Assembly: GCA_022113835.1 (NCBI GenBank)
Contig: JAILWY010000009.1
Span: 471,501 to 535,500, forward strand
DNA length: 64,000 bases
Direction of reading: 5' to 3'
Source: Atopsyche davidsoni
Lineage: Eukaryota > Arthropoda > Insecta > Trichoptera > Hydrobiosidae
The translations under genes and the position numbers were made by a program. Of the stretch, positions 10,789 through 22,391 are shown one piece after another; the stretch's first letter is position 1, and each line of letters opens with the position of its first letter. The notes below the pieces were generated by a model that worked only from the letters and a program-made list of their open reading frames with translations, did not search any database and had not been told where the DNA came from.

Positions 10789-13700
10789 ATGTCGCCTCCT
10801 TTAGTTGTTTGTCGGCTGTGCGTGAGAGAATATCCAAATATGATAAACATTCATAATTTTCCATCAAATTACCGTCCACTGAAGACTATGATTTATCAGC
10901 TGTTTTCATTTTGGGTCAGTGTTGAGGCTTTTTTTTTAATTTGTTTTTTTTTTTACTATTCGTAAACATAAATATTATAGTTTTTACTGTAAATTTTAAG
11001 GTGGAGCCTTCAGACTTTTCAACATCAGCATGTTTCCAGTGTATCACTCTTGTCAAACAGTTTCACAATTTTTACATACTTGTAAAAGATGCCCAGGACA
11101 CACTTTTAGAGACAAATAAGGACACTAACCTGGTATAAAATTATAATTTACGAAATATAATTTTATAATTTACTAATATTACTAAGTATAATTAATTAAT
11201 ATAATTAATATGATTTACTACTTGATAATAAATATATTTTAAGGTATATACATCATCGAAGAGTGGTGAACAAAATAATTTGATAGATGAGAAAGAGAAC
11301 CTTCTAGTAACATATCCCATTAAAGTTGAAGAAGATTTTCCGTTCGCCCCATCCGCGAGTCCTGTGGGAATCGGTAGCACTCAGTTTTTAAGAAATGAAG
11401 AACTACCTTCAACTGATACAAAAAAAATACTGAAAATAACAGATGTGATTGATGCATTAGAAAATAATATCTTAAATTCATCGAGTGTATGCAAAACTGA
11501 TCAAGATTCTGAAATATATGATTCTGCTATATTAGACAATAATTATATAAGTTTCTCACAAAACTTACATAAAATGAGTAAACATAGAATAAACCCCAAA
11601 AAATTAAGAGTTCAAAATAACAATGAATTATGTTCCAAAATATCTCAAAGCTATGACATTAAGTTTGAAGAAAGTACTTGCAATTCACATGATGACTTTA
11701 ATACACTATATAATATAGATGAAGACTCTATTTTTCCCAAAACTTTAATTAAAAATGGAAAATTCATCATCAAAAGGGAATTACTTGAAAGCTATGCCAG
11801 TAAATTTTTTAACGTTCACTGCAAAATATGTCTTAATCTAGAGAAATTTAAGAAATTATCAGATGTAAGCTTTATAAATAATATTATTTAAATATTCAAT
11901 AATTGATAGATTCATAACCATAACACGTTGTGATGTTTTAGATGTTGAAACATGTGTCTCTAGAGCATGGCGAGAAAGGATATGTGACTTGTTGTAATAC
12001 CCGACTCTATAGAAGAGATATAATATACATGCACATGGCCAGACATATTCAACCATCTGCCTTTGAGTAGGTACCACAAATTATTTTCCCAGATGAGTAA
12101 TCTTGAAGGACTGTGTCACTGCTACCTAAAATTGAATCATTAATAGCTAGCAAAACTAATAAGCAACCTTCTCTGATTAGATTGAGCAGATTTTGCATGT
12201 CAATAATTCTGACCTATCAGACATTTCAGTTTTACTATACATCAAACACTTCATTTGAATCATTCAAAATATTTTTTTGTTGGACAGGATATGTATTTGT
12301 GGAAAATATTATTTTTGATAATTTTTGCTTAGCAATTTTACAGTTAGATCTGCATTTTCATTCAAAAAAGAAATTGTAAATATCTTTAAAGATCTAGTTA
12401 TTTCCTAAATACTATATTCAAGGTACAGCATTACTTTAGTTTTACATTTTAGGTGTTCAATATGTAGCAAAAAATTTACCAGACTGAGTGCTTTAAAACC
12501 TCATCTTGAAACGCATTTACCAGAAGATGAAAGATCATACAAATGTGACCAGTGCGGTAAAAGGTACATAGAAACTTAAGAAATATTTTAATACCTCTTC
12601 ATAATTTAGTAGCTAGCATGTTTGCATGCCTACCGTGAGGTCCTCAGTTTGAATCCGAGCAAAGCAATTTTTTTTTTCGATTTTTTACGTTTTATACAAA
12701 AAAAAACATTTAAACAAGGCACATGCCAGATACTTATCAAGTTGGATATAGCCATCAATCGGTTATAGACTCGACATTTTCAGATTATCTGAGCTTGTGT
12801 GTCTCCCATTCAAGTAGTAAAGTATAAAAACACAAAAACCTACTTTATTTTAAATATATTGTTTTTTTTAATTTCACGAGTATGGAACATTACTTTTAGA
12901 AAATATATTGATTTTATAAATTTTCAGCTACAGCAACAACTCAGGACTGAGCTATCACAAACTTACCCATTTACCTATAGAGCAAAGGACAACTTACAAT
13001 TGCGAAATTTGTAGAAAATCGTAAGTCCATTTGATTCTTGTTTATTTGCACATTGATAAATTAATATCACTACTTTTAAATAATAAAATAAAACAAATGT
13101 TTGTTAAGGTTTTCTTCTCCATCAAGTTATTCAACTCACATCACTGTCGTCCATTCAAGTCCAAAATACTTATGTTCAGAATGCGGTAGAAGTTTTCACC
13201 TTAGACAAAGCTATGTTGAACATTTGCAAATACATGACCCCAGCGGAAAAAATAAAGTAAAGTGTCAAGAATGTGGATTCATGTAAGTCGTTCTACAACT
13301 GAATACTTTTATTTTTGACAATAATTGCTAGTATTAGATGCAAATTTACTTCAAGAAAATCAGAGAGGCCATATTCAAACTATTAACATGATGATCTTTT
13401 TCGTAGTTGTAAAAACAAAGTGACATTTAAATTTCACCTCAAAACTCATAGTGAGGAGCGTTTCAAATGTAACATGTGCGAATACTCCACACATCGCAAG
13501 CCCTTCCTGAAGCAGCACATGCAAGTGAAGCATTCTGACTCCAAACCGCATGCATGTCTAATTTGTGCAAAACAATTCAAACTGAAGACCGTCCTTAAGG
13601 TGAGGTGGAAAATTTTTCAGAAAAATATTTGAGTATTAACCCTTTGCACTCGAGAGGTGCGGATTCCGCACCACACGATGTAATGCCGCAACTCGAGTGG

Positions 13701-15954
13701 TGCGGTGATAACTATTTATGGTTTCTTATCTGGTGATTTATTGTTTATGTGATCTTGTTCTTTAAAGTTCGTTACTAAGCACTGCCTATATAATTTTACA
13801 AAGATCATGTTATCTCCCTTTCAAACTACGCTAGAATTTCTTATCGAAGATTAGTGCGGCACCATAAAGCAAACTGCATTTTTGATCTCAGTTCGACCTT
13901 GACAGCCATGGCAAAATGACTAGGTGTGTACCTACCTAAACAACCCATATATTTTTTGCTTGTACTTCTTATCGTAATCACTCATTTAAAGGTCCTTATT
14001 TGCTTAAACTTATATTGCACTGAAGAATAGACTTTTCTCCCTCACAATATCAATAACCTTTCCATTCACTTATCGTACCATTATTTTGTTTGGTTTATAA
14101 TATATATAATAATATTATGATAATGTATATCTTACTAAACAGCTGAGAGGAGTACAGCCGCTTAATCACTTGCGGTATATGAAAACCTTAGTTCGGCATT
14201 TGACTGGAGATTTTCGTCAGACACATGCTATAGCTTCACTTCAACCTGCGATTCCGAAAATATCCGCCTATGTGGAAAGCTGCATAACATTCTAACAGGA
14301 GTTAGGAAGGATTGCAATGTCTGCTCTCAAAAAAATAAACCCGGCAAAAGACATCAAACGACATACTATTGTGATACTTGTCATGCATGCATCTCGGCAA
14401 TTGTTACATGAAATATCATACAAAGCAAAATTACAAAGACTTATGTTTACGAAGTTATCTTCGTAAAGATGTAAATATACATTGAATATTAAAATAAAAA
14501 AGTTTTATGTGTTAATTTGTGTGTGTGATCATTTTAAGTTAGAGGTGAAAAATTCACCAAAAGTGCTACGAAACGCTTCGAGTTGCCGATTAGTCCGCGC
14601 GGAAACGGCCTCGAGCGCAAAGGGTTAAGAGTATAAAGCCAGTGTTCTGTTATTTTTAATGTCATTTTTGACTGTAATTCATGGTTTTTAATGCAAGAGA
14701 ATGATATTAAAATTTAGCTGCCATAGAAATCTGTGACTGGAGAGATTTAGGGATCAGCGCTTTGATAGGAGAGGGGTCCAAGTAATGCTCACAATTCATC
14801 CACTCGCCTGCTTGACACAGCCATGACTGAGAGGAAATTACAAATGACATTTTCTCAGGGAATAAGGCCACGAACCTTCTTGATAAACCCAAATCCCACT
14901 GTGTAACAATGAACTACAAAACTTTTATTTTTGATAGTGTTTAAACAATTGATGTATTTATTAGTCTATTTGGTAAACGGTTGGAACATTTGACTCCCAG
15001 AGGACAGGTAATTCTGTAATAAGAACCGTTTTCAAAAATAATAAATAGACAGCAATATTGGGAAGTGTGCCGCTAAATAAGACTTTAGAGAAGTAGTAGT
15101 GATTCACTCTGGTATGTAGAGAATCCAGTCAGTGGCTTATCTACGTTAGATTTAAGAATGTTTTCAAAGTGCAGTTTGGCTCGGGACCAGAACATATAAA
15201 CTTAATTGGGAGGTTTTCGGTTGTTGATTATTCAGAAATTCAATATTTTTGAGAGAGTACTTGGTGGAATTCCATTTTAATATTTTTTAATAAAATACTT
15301 GAGTGATTTTCCACATGTTTGTTTTTATTTGTGACTGGTTTCGCCAACCTTTCACGTTGGCATTATCAAACAGAGTTTATTGATTATTCGACTTATTTTA
15401 TCAATTTGCCTTAGGTACTAAAATATAAATTGTATTTATTCACATGATATACTATTTTTTAGAATCACATGACACAGCACACTGGGGAGCGAAAGTTTTC
15501 CTGTGTTTACTGCCCCAAAACATTTGCTTCTTCTGCTAATTACCATACTCATCGAAGACGTATGCACGCACACCAACATCAAACTGATAAGAATTCAAAG
15601 CAAACAGAATATTTTGTAAGTATAAGATAATAATTTCAAGTAGATCAACAATAACTAGATTTATCTGCTAATGACATCATAAGGTCATTGAAATAAAAAT
15701 AGATTATTTTTAATATGTACAAGTATTTTTTGTTGTTCATGATACTAACTTCTTTTTAATCATTTACTATGCAAACTTTATGCTCACATTGTGAGCATTT
15801 TGCATATTCTATCATGTTCATTGAAATCAAACATATCTATATAACAAATATTTTTTAGGACGATGTTCAACAACAAAATATGAAAATAAATAAATCTGTG
15901 ACTGAAAAGCTAGCAAGACAAGAAATAAAACAGTTGAATCAGAAGAATCAGTAA
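10789..15954 (+). CDS. ZAD-family C2H2 zinc-finger protein, copy 3 (complete)
   Basis: Predicted nuclear transcription factor, 607 residues, exons: 10789-10914, 11001-11132, 11244-11864, 11942-12066, 12453-12563, 12928-13020, 13109-13282, 13407-13599, 15463-15615, 15859-15954. ZAD cysteines are C8/C11 (CRLC) and C53/C56 (CFQC). The acidic linker is followed by the adjacent-cysteine finger (VTCCNTRLYRRD) and canonical fingers including CSICSKKF, CDQCGKS, CEICRKSF, CSECGRSF, CLICAKQF and CVYCPKTF. The tail (KLARQEIKQLNQKNQ) resembles that of copy 1. Five consecutive finger exons have the same lengths and phases as in copies 1 and 2, so these are tandem duplicates. Intron 8 is enlarged by a piggyBac remnant and a hairpin-repeat copy; intron 5 carries a SINE. 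Confidence 0.92.
12605..12670 (+). mobile_element. tRNA-headed SINE fragment
   Basis: TAGTAGCTAGCATGTTTGCA and a B-box-like GTTTGAATCC lie in intron 5 of zinc-finger copy 3, followed by a T-rich stretch. The tRNA-like spacing supports a SINE head; it is too degenerate for a functional tRNA. Confidence 0.45.
13636..14629 (+). mobile_element. Decayed piggyBac transposon
   Basis: TTAACCCTTTGCACTCGAG at the left and CTCGAGCGCAAAGGGTTAA at the right form near-perfect inverted ends beginning CCCTTTG, each abutting TTAA, the piggyBac target. Near the right end a plus-strand frame reads DCNVCSQKNKPGKRHQTTYY, then CDTCHACIS and, after a frameshift, NCYMKYHTK. This is the cysteine-rich C-terminal finger of piggyBac transposases. 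The catalytic core is missing or unrecognisable and the total is only about 1 kb, so it is a dead, internally deleted copy. It sits in intron 8 of zinc-finger copy 3. Confidence 0.85.
15237..15377 (-). repeat. Dispersed hairpin repeat copy (minus)
   Basis: Best-preserved hairpin: on the minus strand TTTGATAAT, stem GCCAAC/GTTGGC, then GAAAC, then AGTCAC (15331-15370), followed by AATAAAAA and the tail ending in the GGAATTCCACCAAGTACTCT motif. It lies in intron 8 of zinc-finger copy 3. Confidence 0.8.
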
Positions 15955-16175
15955 CTTACCAAATAATCTGTTCGATTCATTATCTTAGATGTCATGAAAA
16001 TAAAACAATCAATAAAATCATGTAACAATTACATAATTTCAAATAAATTAATAAAATAAATGCACATTTGACTTGTCAATATAACTCTAAACTTTACTTT
16101 TGAAATCATCCAGCCTTTTCCGCATGCCTTGTAATATTTGATCAGGTAATCGATAAGAAATTGACTGGGTTGTAA

Positions 16176-18849
16176 TCATATTTCAGGAAATGCGCTTCCG
16201 ATCAAATTTTTGCCTTCATATTTATAAGAATGTGTTCTTAAGTTGAAGGAATGGCCCGCCAAAGATAAGCGGCAAGGTTTATTGGCCCGACTCAGAAAGC
16301 AAAGTGAATAAAGAGCTATTTCTAATTCAGGTGAAGTCCCAATAAACATTGAATCCACAGGTTTATGTATTTTTTCCAATATTAAATGAAATTTTAATAT
16401 TGCTTTATTCTGTAAAAATAAAAAATATATAAATATAGTAACAATTTTACTAAAACATTATTATTGCACTAGTACGTACTTCAGTCAAGTCGATTTTTTT
16501 TAAATAACCTAAATAATTAGCATGTTTAGCTTCTTCTTGTGTATAAAAATAAATCCAATTGTGGAGTCCTAAAAAAGTCAATAGTTATAGTAATTGTAAA
16601 CTTTCATAGACGAGTATCGTTCGGAATTGTGAAAAAATTACCCAAGACTTTTCCTTTTTTGAATTCAGATAAGAATACGTGCTCGAAGCCAGAGCTTCCG
16701 ACACTCCCTTTGCTTCTTGGGTACATATCAAACCAAAGGGTCTTTATCAAACTTCTTTGATCATCGGCATTACTCGATACCAAACCTATGGTTGAGATAA
16801 AATTCATTACTAAATAACCATAAAAAAAACTAATGCTATTTGATTGCATTGTATACCTTAAATTTAAGAAATCAAAACGTAGATAATTATACTTGCCTTT
16901 ACTATTAAGAAACTTCATTAATAGATCCATGACAGGTGTACCCATAATAGCAGTCAAAAATTCATTCTCTTCAGTAATTTCCTGAAAGTATAAAATAAAA
17001 AAATCACGTAAGTGCTGAGCTTAGTCACATTAAACGTCAACATCAACCTAAGACTCAAATTTCCTTCACTGATCAATAATAATCTCAGAATAACCAGGTA
17101 TACCTGAAAATTGCCCATTATGTTTTCTCATGTGGTCTTCCAGGTGTCTCTAAGATTTTATACTTGCCAGATTTAGGCTACAGAAAACAGTACCGACTAC
17201 GAGAACCTTCAGTCTGCCTGACAAAACTATTGGACAATTGCCTGGAAATTCTGACACCATGGCTTTAAATTGGTTAGCTCAATGGTTAAACTGTTTACTC
17301 TTGACCGTGAGCTCCCTGGTTCAATACTTTTTTATTAGGTTGAGGACAATTTGTATTCATATAGTATGTCAGTATTTTTTTTTCAAATTGGAAATAGTTC
17401 CTAAACGGGTTGGATCCCAGAGATAGTATTGTAAAATTCTTTGGCACTCTCTGCCAAACTCCAAAGTTCTTTTCTGGGGTAACAAGCACCGAGACGGTTC
17501 ATAAACCCACATGCAACACGTAGCAAATCCTCTCCAAGTTTGAAGATACCCTTGGAAAATAGTAATCACGACAATTTTTTGCATATTGTTTGGAAAATTT
17601 TTAAAAACTAAAAACTTGAAAGGATTAAATTTGGCCTGGAGACTCTTTTTTATTTCCTGGATCCCAAGTTATTACAAGAAATGGCTTTGTGGTTTCCAAC
17701 TATACTGTTGAAATTGATGCTCTTGGACTTCCTATTATATTTCAAATAAAATACTTAATATTTTTCCACATGTTAATTTTTATTGGTGACTGGTTTCACC
17801 AACCTTTCACGTTGGCATTATCAAACTGAGTGAGGATTTTTAAAATAACATGCAATTAAGTGAACAATTGTTAAAGGGAGAGGTATTGGTTGTTAGAGAG
17901 AGTGTAATGATTCCTTGCTTCCGGATGCTTCCTATTGTTTCTAGATTTGAACTTAAGACTTTTTAGAGACGCACGTGCAGTCCTCTATTAGATCTGGCTA
18001 AATAGAGCAGATAAAAATGTATGCATTTCAATGTTTTATGAAAAAATTTAAAACATGCTCTAAAGATTAAACGCCCTCAGACATCAGTCGTCTCTAGGAA
18101 CCGGTCTGTGATTTTTACAGTGGGACTGGCTTAAGCTGCAAATTTTCATGACAATTAAGCACTAAATCTCTACTTTGCTATATGTTCTTGCAATGAAAGA
18201 TTACATATAAATTTAAATGTTATAAATTACCTGAGATGTAACAAATTCCTTGTACGTTGAGTTTTGTTCATAATTATCAAATAACTGTCTCAATGCTGCT
18301 ATTGTTGATATTTTCCAAATGCCATCTTGAACTCTTATTAATCTTAAATTGTTTTGATTATTTTAATTTGATGTAAATAATGAAAGTATTTACTGTGTTA
18401 ATTTATCTCCAATAAAAACATATTAGGTACCGTTTAGGTGCTAAATCTTCATCCTTGGAAGGTGTTTTTGTTTGCCCCTGATAATTAACAGTTACTAAAT
18501 CTGCAACATTGTTAGTGTCAGTTTGGAAGATCGCCTCACTCGTAGCTTTAAGTTCAGCATTACTGATAAGTTGCGAAAGACTAATAGGAGTAGAAGTTTC
18601 ATCTACAGATATTCCATTTATGTGAAGTCTATTCAATATCAGTTTTTGAAGTGAATCTTTGTCATGAAAAAAAAAAAAAAGGTAAAGAAAATGCCTCAGT
18701 CGAGTACTAAATAGATGAGGTGTGGAATATTTTCATTAGAGCTAGTGCTAGTATTGCAGTTACTTAGTTCAAATAAACTCACTCAAAACTGATCCATTCC
18801 CAAAATAGACCACGGCCGACAGACTCATAACAATTAATTTGAAATACAT
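16176..18849 (-). CDS. Secreted EndoU-type endoribonuclease (poly(U)-specific)
   Basis: EndoU enzymes cleave single-stranded RNA at uridines, leaving 2',3'-cyclic phosphate ends. Exons from 5': 18783-18849, 18431-18656, 18231-18342, 16897-16981, 16642-16785, 16480-16568, 16176-16409, giving 318 residues. A hydrophobic N-terminus (MYFKLIVMSLSAVVYFGNGS) indicates a signal peptide. Family motifs in order: LFDNYEQNSTYKEFVTSQE, FLTAIMGTPVMD, SSGFEHVFLSE with candidate catalytic H199, GLHNWIYFY with H214, HKPVDSMFIGTSPELE with K257 as the likely catalytic lysine, and a final RTHSYKYEGKNLIGSAFPEI. All expected active-site residues are present. The junction after residue 163 uses a GC donor in the model that preserves the conserved SKG; an in-frame GT alternative exists. 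The 1.2-kb intron 4 contains a SINE and a hairpin repeat. Confidence 0.92.
17258..17335 (+). mobile_element. tRNA-headed SINE fragment
   Basis: A-box-like TTGGTTAGCTCAATGG and B-box-like CTGGTTCAATAC occur with tRNA-like spacing, in the fourth intron of the EndoU gene and antisense to it. Confidence 0.5.
17735..17830 (-). repeat. Dispersed hairpin repeat copy (minus)
   Basis: Hairpin core at 17786-17825 on the minus strand: TTTGATAAT, stem CCAAC/GTTGG, TGAAAC, AGTCACC, then AATAAAAA. The right tail is shortened. Within EndoU intron 4. Confidence 0.75.
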
Positions 18850-19360
18850 ATTTAAAACTAGGTTTTACTGAAACAAAATCAAATAGGATTCACTGCGACC
18901 GACACTGCCGAACGGTTCACTTATAAACAAGTTTCTCAAAACTTTATTGACCTAAAATTTACTTTCTCTGGTGGCTTTCAACTGTTAATCGGAAATAAAC
19001 TATAATTCTCATCAACACGTCGGGGAATAAGGAATAGGCCGCTCCTAAAATTAAGCACTTTTTATGAATTTGGATGACAAGGCTTGAAATTCAGTAACGA
19101 CATTTATTTTTTAACTAACGTCAGAGATTTATTATACTTTGTTTTTTTTATTTTGAAACAAATATTACAATACAATTTCATTGAAAACGCACATCATTTC
19201 AATCGTGAATTTCTAAAACTTGCACACACTTAACATACAAAATTAATATTGACCATCAAAACTTAGACATATCGAAGCATTTCAGTACATCCTAACCAAA
19301 ATATGAGACATTTTATCGTGCCGTATCAGGTTTTGTCATCCTACTGTATGACACGCCGCC

Positions 19361-19430
19361 GACAGCCGCCGCGTGTGCTGCACAGCCGCCGCGTGTGCGG
19401 CACAGCCGCCGCGTGTGCTGCACAGCCGCA
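19361..19430. repeat. 20-bp GC-rich minisatellite, three copies
   Basis: Unit CACAGCCGCCGCGTGTGCTG repeated three times with one or two substitutions, then a partial copy. Confidence 0.85.
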
Positions 19431-19499
19431 GGACGCGCACACGCACGCGGCCGTCCGTTTTTACATTTACTCCCCCGTGTAATAAATAAAACGTAAAAC

Positions 19500-19655
19500 C
19501 TAAATGAATGTTCTCGCGCATCAAAATTGTGAGCCCCACAATCTGCGCGCAGGAACTGGGGCAAAACATACCGTATTATAAGACATAGCCCTAAGAAGAA
19601 TTGTAATTTATCATAGTAACTTAATAAATAATTTTGCATTTTTTTTTTTTTTTGC
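19500..19655 (+). mobile_element. LINE 3' end with poly(T) tail
   Basis: Carries the GCGCGCAGGA motif, CATACCGTATTATAAGACAT, AATAAATAATTTTG and then about 15 T (19639-19653). The same 3' organisation occurs at 9351 (minus), 36730-36880 and 61550-61682. Heavily 5'-truncated. Confidence 0.6.
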
Positions 19656-19679
19656 CCCAGCAGATCAGATCATTAACAA

Positions 19680-19848
19680 ACTCGAACGTCGCCGGAGCTA
19701 TGCTCCCGATGGATTATACATTGTAATTAATTCGACCGTCGGCTGGTTGCCGATGGATATTAAATAAACTCCATAATCAAGTATTGAAAGTGTTGTTATT
19801 CCATACGTTCGAGAGAAGTCCGGTGTGCATCGTACGGTCATCATAACA
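19680..19848 (+). mobile_element. Solo-LTR-like fragment
   Basis: Matches the minus strand of 9029-9240 block by block, with AATAAA at about 19766 and an end in CATAACA. In both places a LINE 3' end lies immediately upstream. Confidence 0.5.
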
Positions 19849-20014
19849 AATTGGTGTATCAAGTGAAACATCATAACATATATGGTGTCACTAGAGGTGC
19901 ACATGACAGGTGAAATATCGGAGGAGCCTGTCGCGCGACGCCTCGCCGAGTGCGCCAGCCGCCGCTTCCTCCCCTGACTCGGCTGGCACAGTCGCGACTC
20001 GCTCGGTCGCCGTC

Positions 20015-22314
20015 ATGTATCGTTCTCTATTTTCTTGTGTCAAATTACATTTTGAAAATACTCTAAAATTGGGATGCGGTGTCCACACGTCGACTGTGCT
20101 TGACAATAGCAAAAAATGGACATACAAGTCTCTACCTATACCTGACGAAGGAACGGACGGAGAACGAGCATTCGACATCGATTATATGATTGATAAGTAA
20201 GGTTATAATTAAATGTCGAACGTCTCTCGTAAACGTACAATATTGTTTCCAAATTGAACTGCGACATCGCTTTCCTCCCGTTCTTGGTCTGTTTAGTTTT
20301 CTTTGGCGTCAATGAATTTTCTGCAGTATATATTAATGTAGTGACGTTAAATTTTAATGTAAAAAAAAAAAAAAACTCTTTTAGGAAGTCATCCGTGTTT
20401 CCTGACGAGAATTCTCACATGAGACTTTTCGACGGAGTCACTTTTGAAAAATTACCCATCTGTAATATCAGAGTGAGCCCAAACAACTCAATTTTTTCAA
20501 TCACGAGCCACGATGGAGTTGTGGAGATGTATAGATCTTGTGGAATTGAAGGTTTCAAGAATACCAGGAAAGGAACGAACATCGCAGCTCAGGCCACAGC
20601 CATCACTATTGCTTCAGTACGTATATTCCTTGTACAATTTAATATGCATAATAGCATTGCTAAATTTTAGATTGTATTTTTTATTTCTAACCTGTCTAAA
20701 AAAGTACATTCGCCAAGGATGTCATGATTTTTCTTAAGAAAATCTAATTTTCACCCTTTGTGTTTTTTTGTTTACACCAAAAACTTAAAAATACTATATT
20801 ATATCTTTTCTCCATAAATGACTTGTCATAGTTTAAAGTTGAAAAAAAAAATGCTACATACTTTTACAATAGTGTAGTAAACTTTAAGTAAATACTACTC
20901 TACTGATTGTATTTGAAAAAAGTATAGATATTTTGTATGTATTTCATTTTTACATTCATAACAACCAAGGTGGAAAAAATTATGCATGTTTAATACAAAA
21001 TTATTTTTTTAAAAACTCAGTTTGATAATGCCAACGTGAAAAATCGGCGAAACAGGTCACCAATAAAAATTGACATGTGAAAAATCACTCAAGTATTTTT
21101 TTTAATTTAATGAATTCCACCAAGTACTCTCTGTCAAAAATATTAATTATATATCGACTTTGCTTGTTTCTTTGTATCAAAATCTCATAAAAATAGAAAA
21201 ATGTATGGATTTTTCCTTGAAAAAAATAAAAAAAAATAATAGAACTATTGTCATTGCTAAATATTAAAATGATTCATTTACAGAAAGCTCACGAGCTCGG
21301 TGTAAAAACCGTCCGAGTGAGAGTTCGAGGATTGGGCCCTGGAAGGATGGTGAGCATGTTACTTCAAAACTATTGTATTTTCATTCACATTGGTCTATTA
21401 TGCAAAAATATTTATTTGTATTGTTTGAAAATAGTTGAAATGTATACTGCATACTATAAAATAGGCTACCTATTAACAAAAAAAATTTTCAATACCAAAT
21501 CAGAATTAAATTGAATTCTTATTTTAGCCATTTTTAACACACTTTAGGCGGGTAACCAAATCGACTAAACTGATGTGCGTAGCGGGCAAAATTCGCATAA
21601 AATCGCGCATGCGAAATCTAATCTACAGTCTTTGATTTGCACTCTTTGATTTTTTTTCCGTTTTGCAACTCCCGAGTTAATTATGAGATTTTTGATCATA
21701 AAACAAATTAATAACATCTTTTTATGATATTGTTATGATTGTTTAGTTGTAAGGTAATAAAAACAGAAGAGATAAGAGTCTGTCAATAATTTATTTTGCA
21801 CACAATTTAAAGTTTCAAACTTATTTTGGTGTGGTATTTTTTAAATCCCTCTATACATTTAAATTATGAGTGATCGGCATGTAAACAATAACAAGACGAA
21901 ATGTATAGTTCCTAATCTTTATTATATAAACAAATGTTAAAGAAGTAACGTTGCCGAATCTAAACAAACATTACGAGCTGTAAACCTAAAGAGTAAAATG
22001 ACCTTCTGCCGCTTTTAGAGTTAACACATTAAAAAAATGTACAGATACCTGCTTCGTGAACTGTTGATAAGACAGCTCACGAAGCGGGTATTTCAGTACC
22101 TACCCCGCCTTTAGGTAACAGTCCACGAAGCGAGTACTGGTACCTGCCCCGCCTTTAGTGTGTTAATATGCTATATAGTATAATAATTGCTATGAATACA
22201 TTCTAGGCAGCCATCAAAGGGCTTCAGATGGGCGGACTTAATATTGTATCAGTGACAGACAATACGAGAGTTACTTGGAACCCACAGCGAGCAAGGAAAG
22301 CGAAGAGATTATAA
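20015..22314 (+). CDS. mRpS11: Mitochondrial small-subunit ribosomal protein S11 (uS11m)
   Basis: Component of the mitochondrial 28S ribosomal subunit platform, contacting rRNA and mRNA near the exit site (family knowledge). Exons 20015-20196, 20385-20616, 21284-21349, 22207-22314 encode 195 residues. The N-terminal third ([20 protein letters not shown]) is basic and fits a mitochondrial presequence. The conserved uS11 core follows: [81 protein letters not shown] and the C-terminal RARKAKRL. The start is the only ATG in the first exon's open frame upstream of the core. Its stop is 77 bp from the PRCC stop on the opposite strand, so the 3' UTRs must overlap. Introns carry one hairpin repeat and one TTAA-flanked MITE. 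Confidence 0.95.
21016..21153 (+). repeat. Dispersed hairpin repeat copy (plus)
   Basis: TTTGATAAT, GCC...GGC stem, GAAAC, AGGTCACC at 21021-21062, then AATAAAAATTGACATG and the tail with AATTCCACCAAGTACTCTCT. Lies in mRpS11 intron 2. Confidence 0.8.
22021..22166. mobile_element. Short TTAA-flanked MITE candidate
   Basis: Begins TTAACACATTAAA and ends TTTAGTGTGTTAA, 12 of 13 positions inverted-repeat identity including TTAA at both borders. Internally it has two copies of a CACGAAGCG-containing block and CCCCGCCTTTAG. The TTAA borders suggest a piggyBac-mobilised MITE. Located in mRpS11 intron 3. Confidence 0.5.
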
Positions 22315-22391
22315 AGCATGTATTCAAATTACTGTATTATTGTTAGTTTTTGTGAATAAATTTATTTAAAAAAAATGTTTTGTACAATTTA

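Larger units (their letters stand above)
18850..20014. other. Intergenic between EndoU and mRpS11 starts
   Basis: The two genes diverge here, so it should hold both promoters. It contains a 20-bp minisatellite (19361-19430), a LINE 3' end (about 19500-19655) and an LTR-like fragment (19680-19848). No core promoter can be pinpointed. Confidence 0.5.

Noticed and set aside
19910..20014. Longer N-terminus for mRpS11
   Set aside because: The upstream frame is open but has no ATG before 20015.
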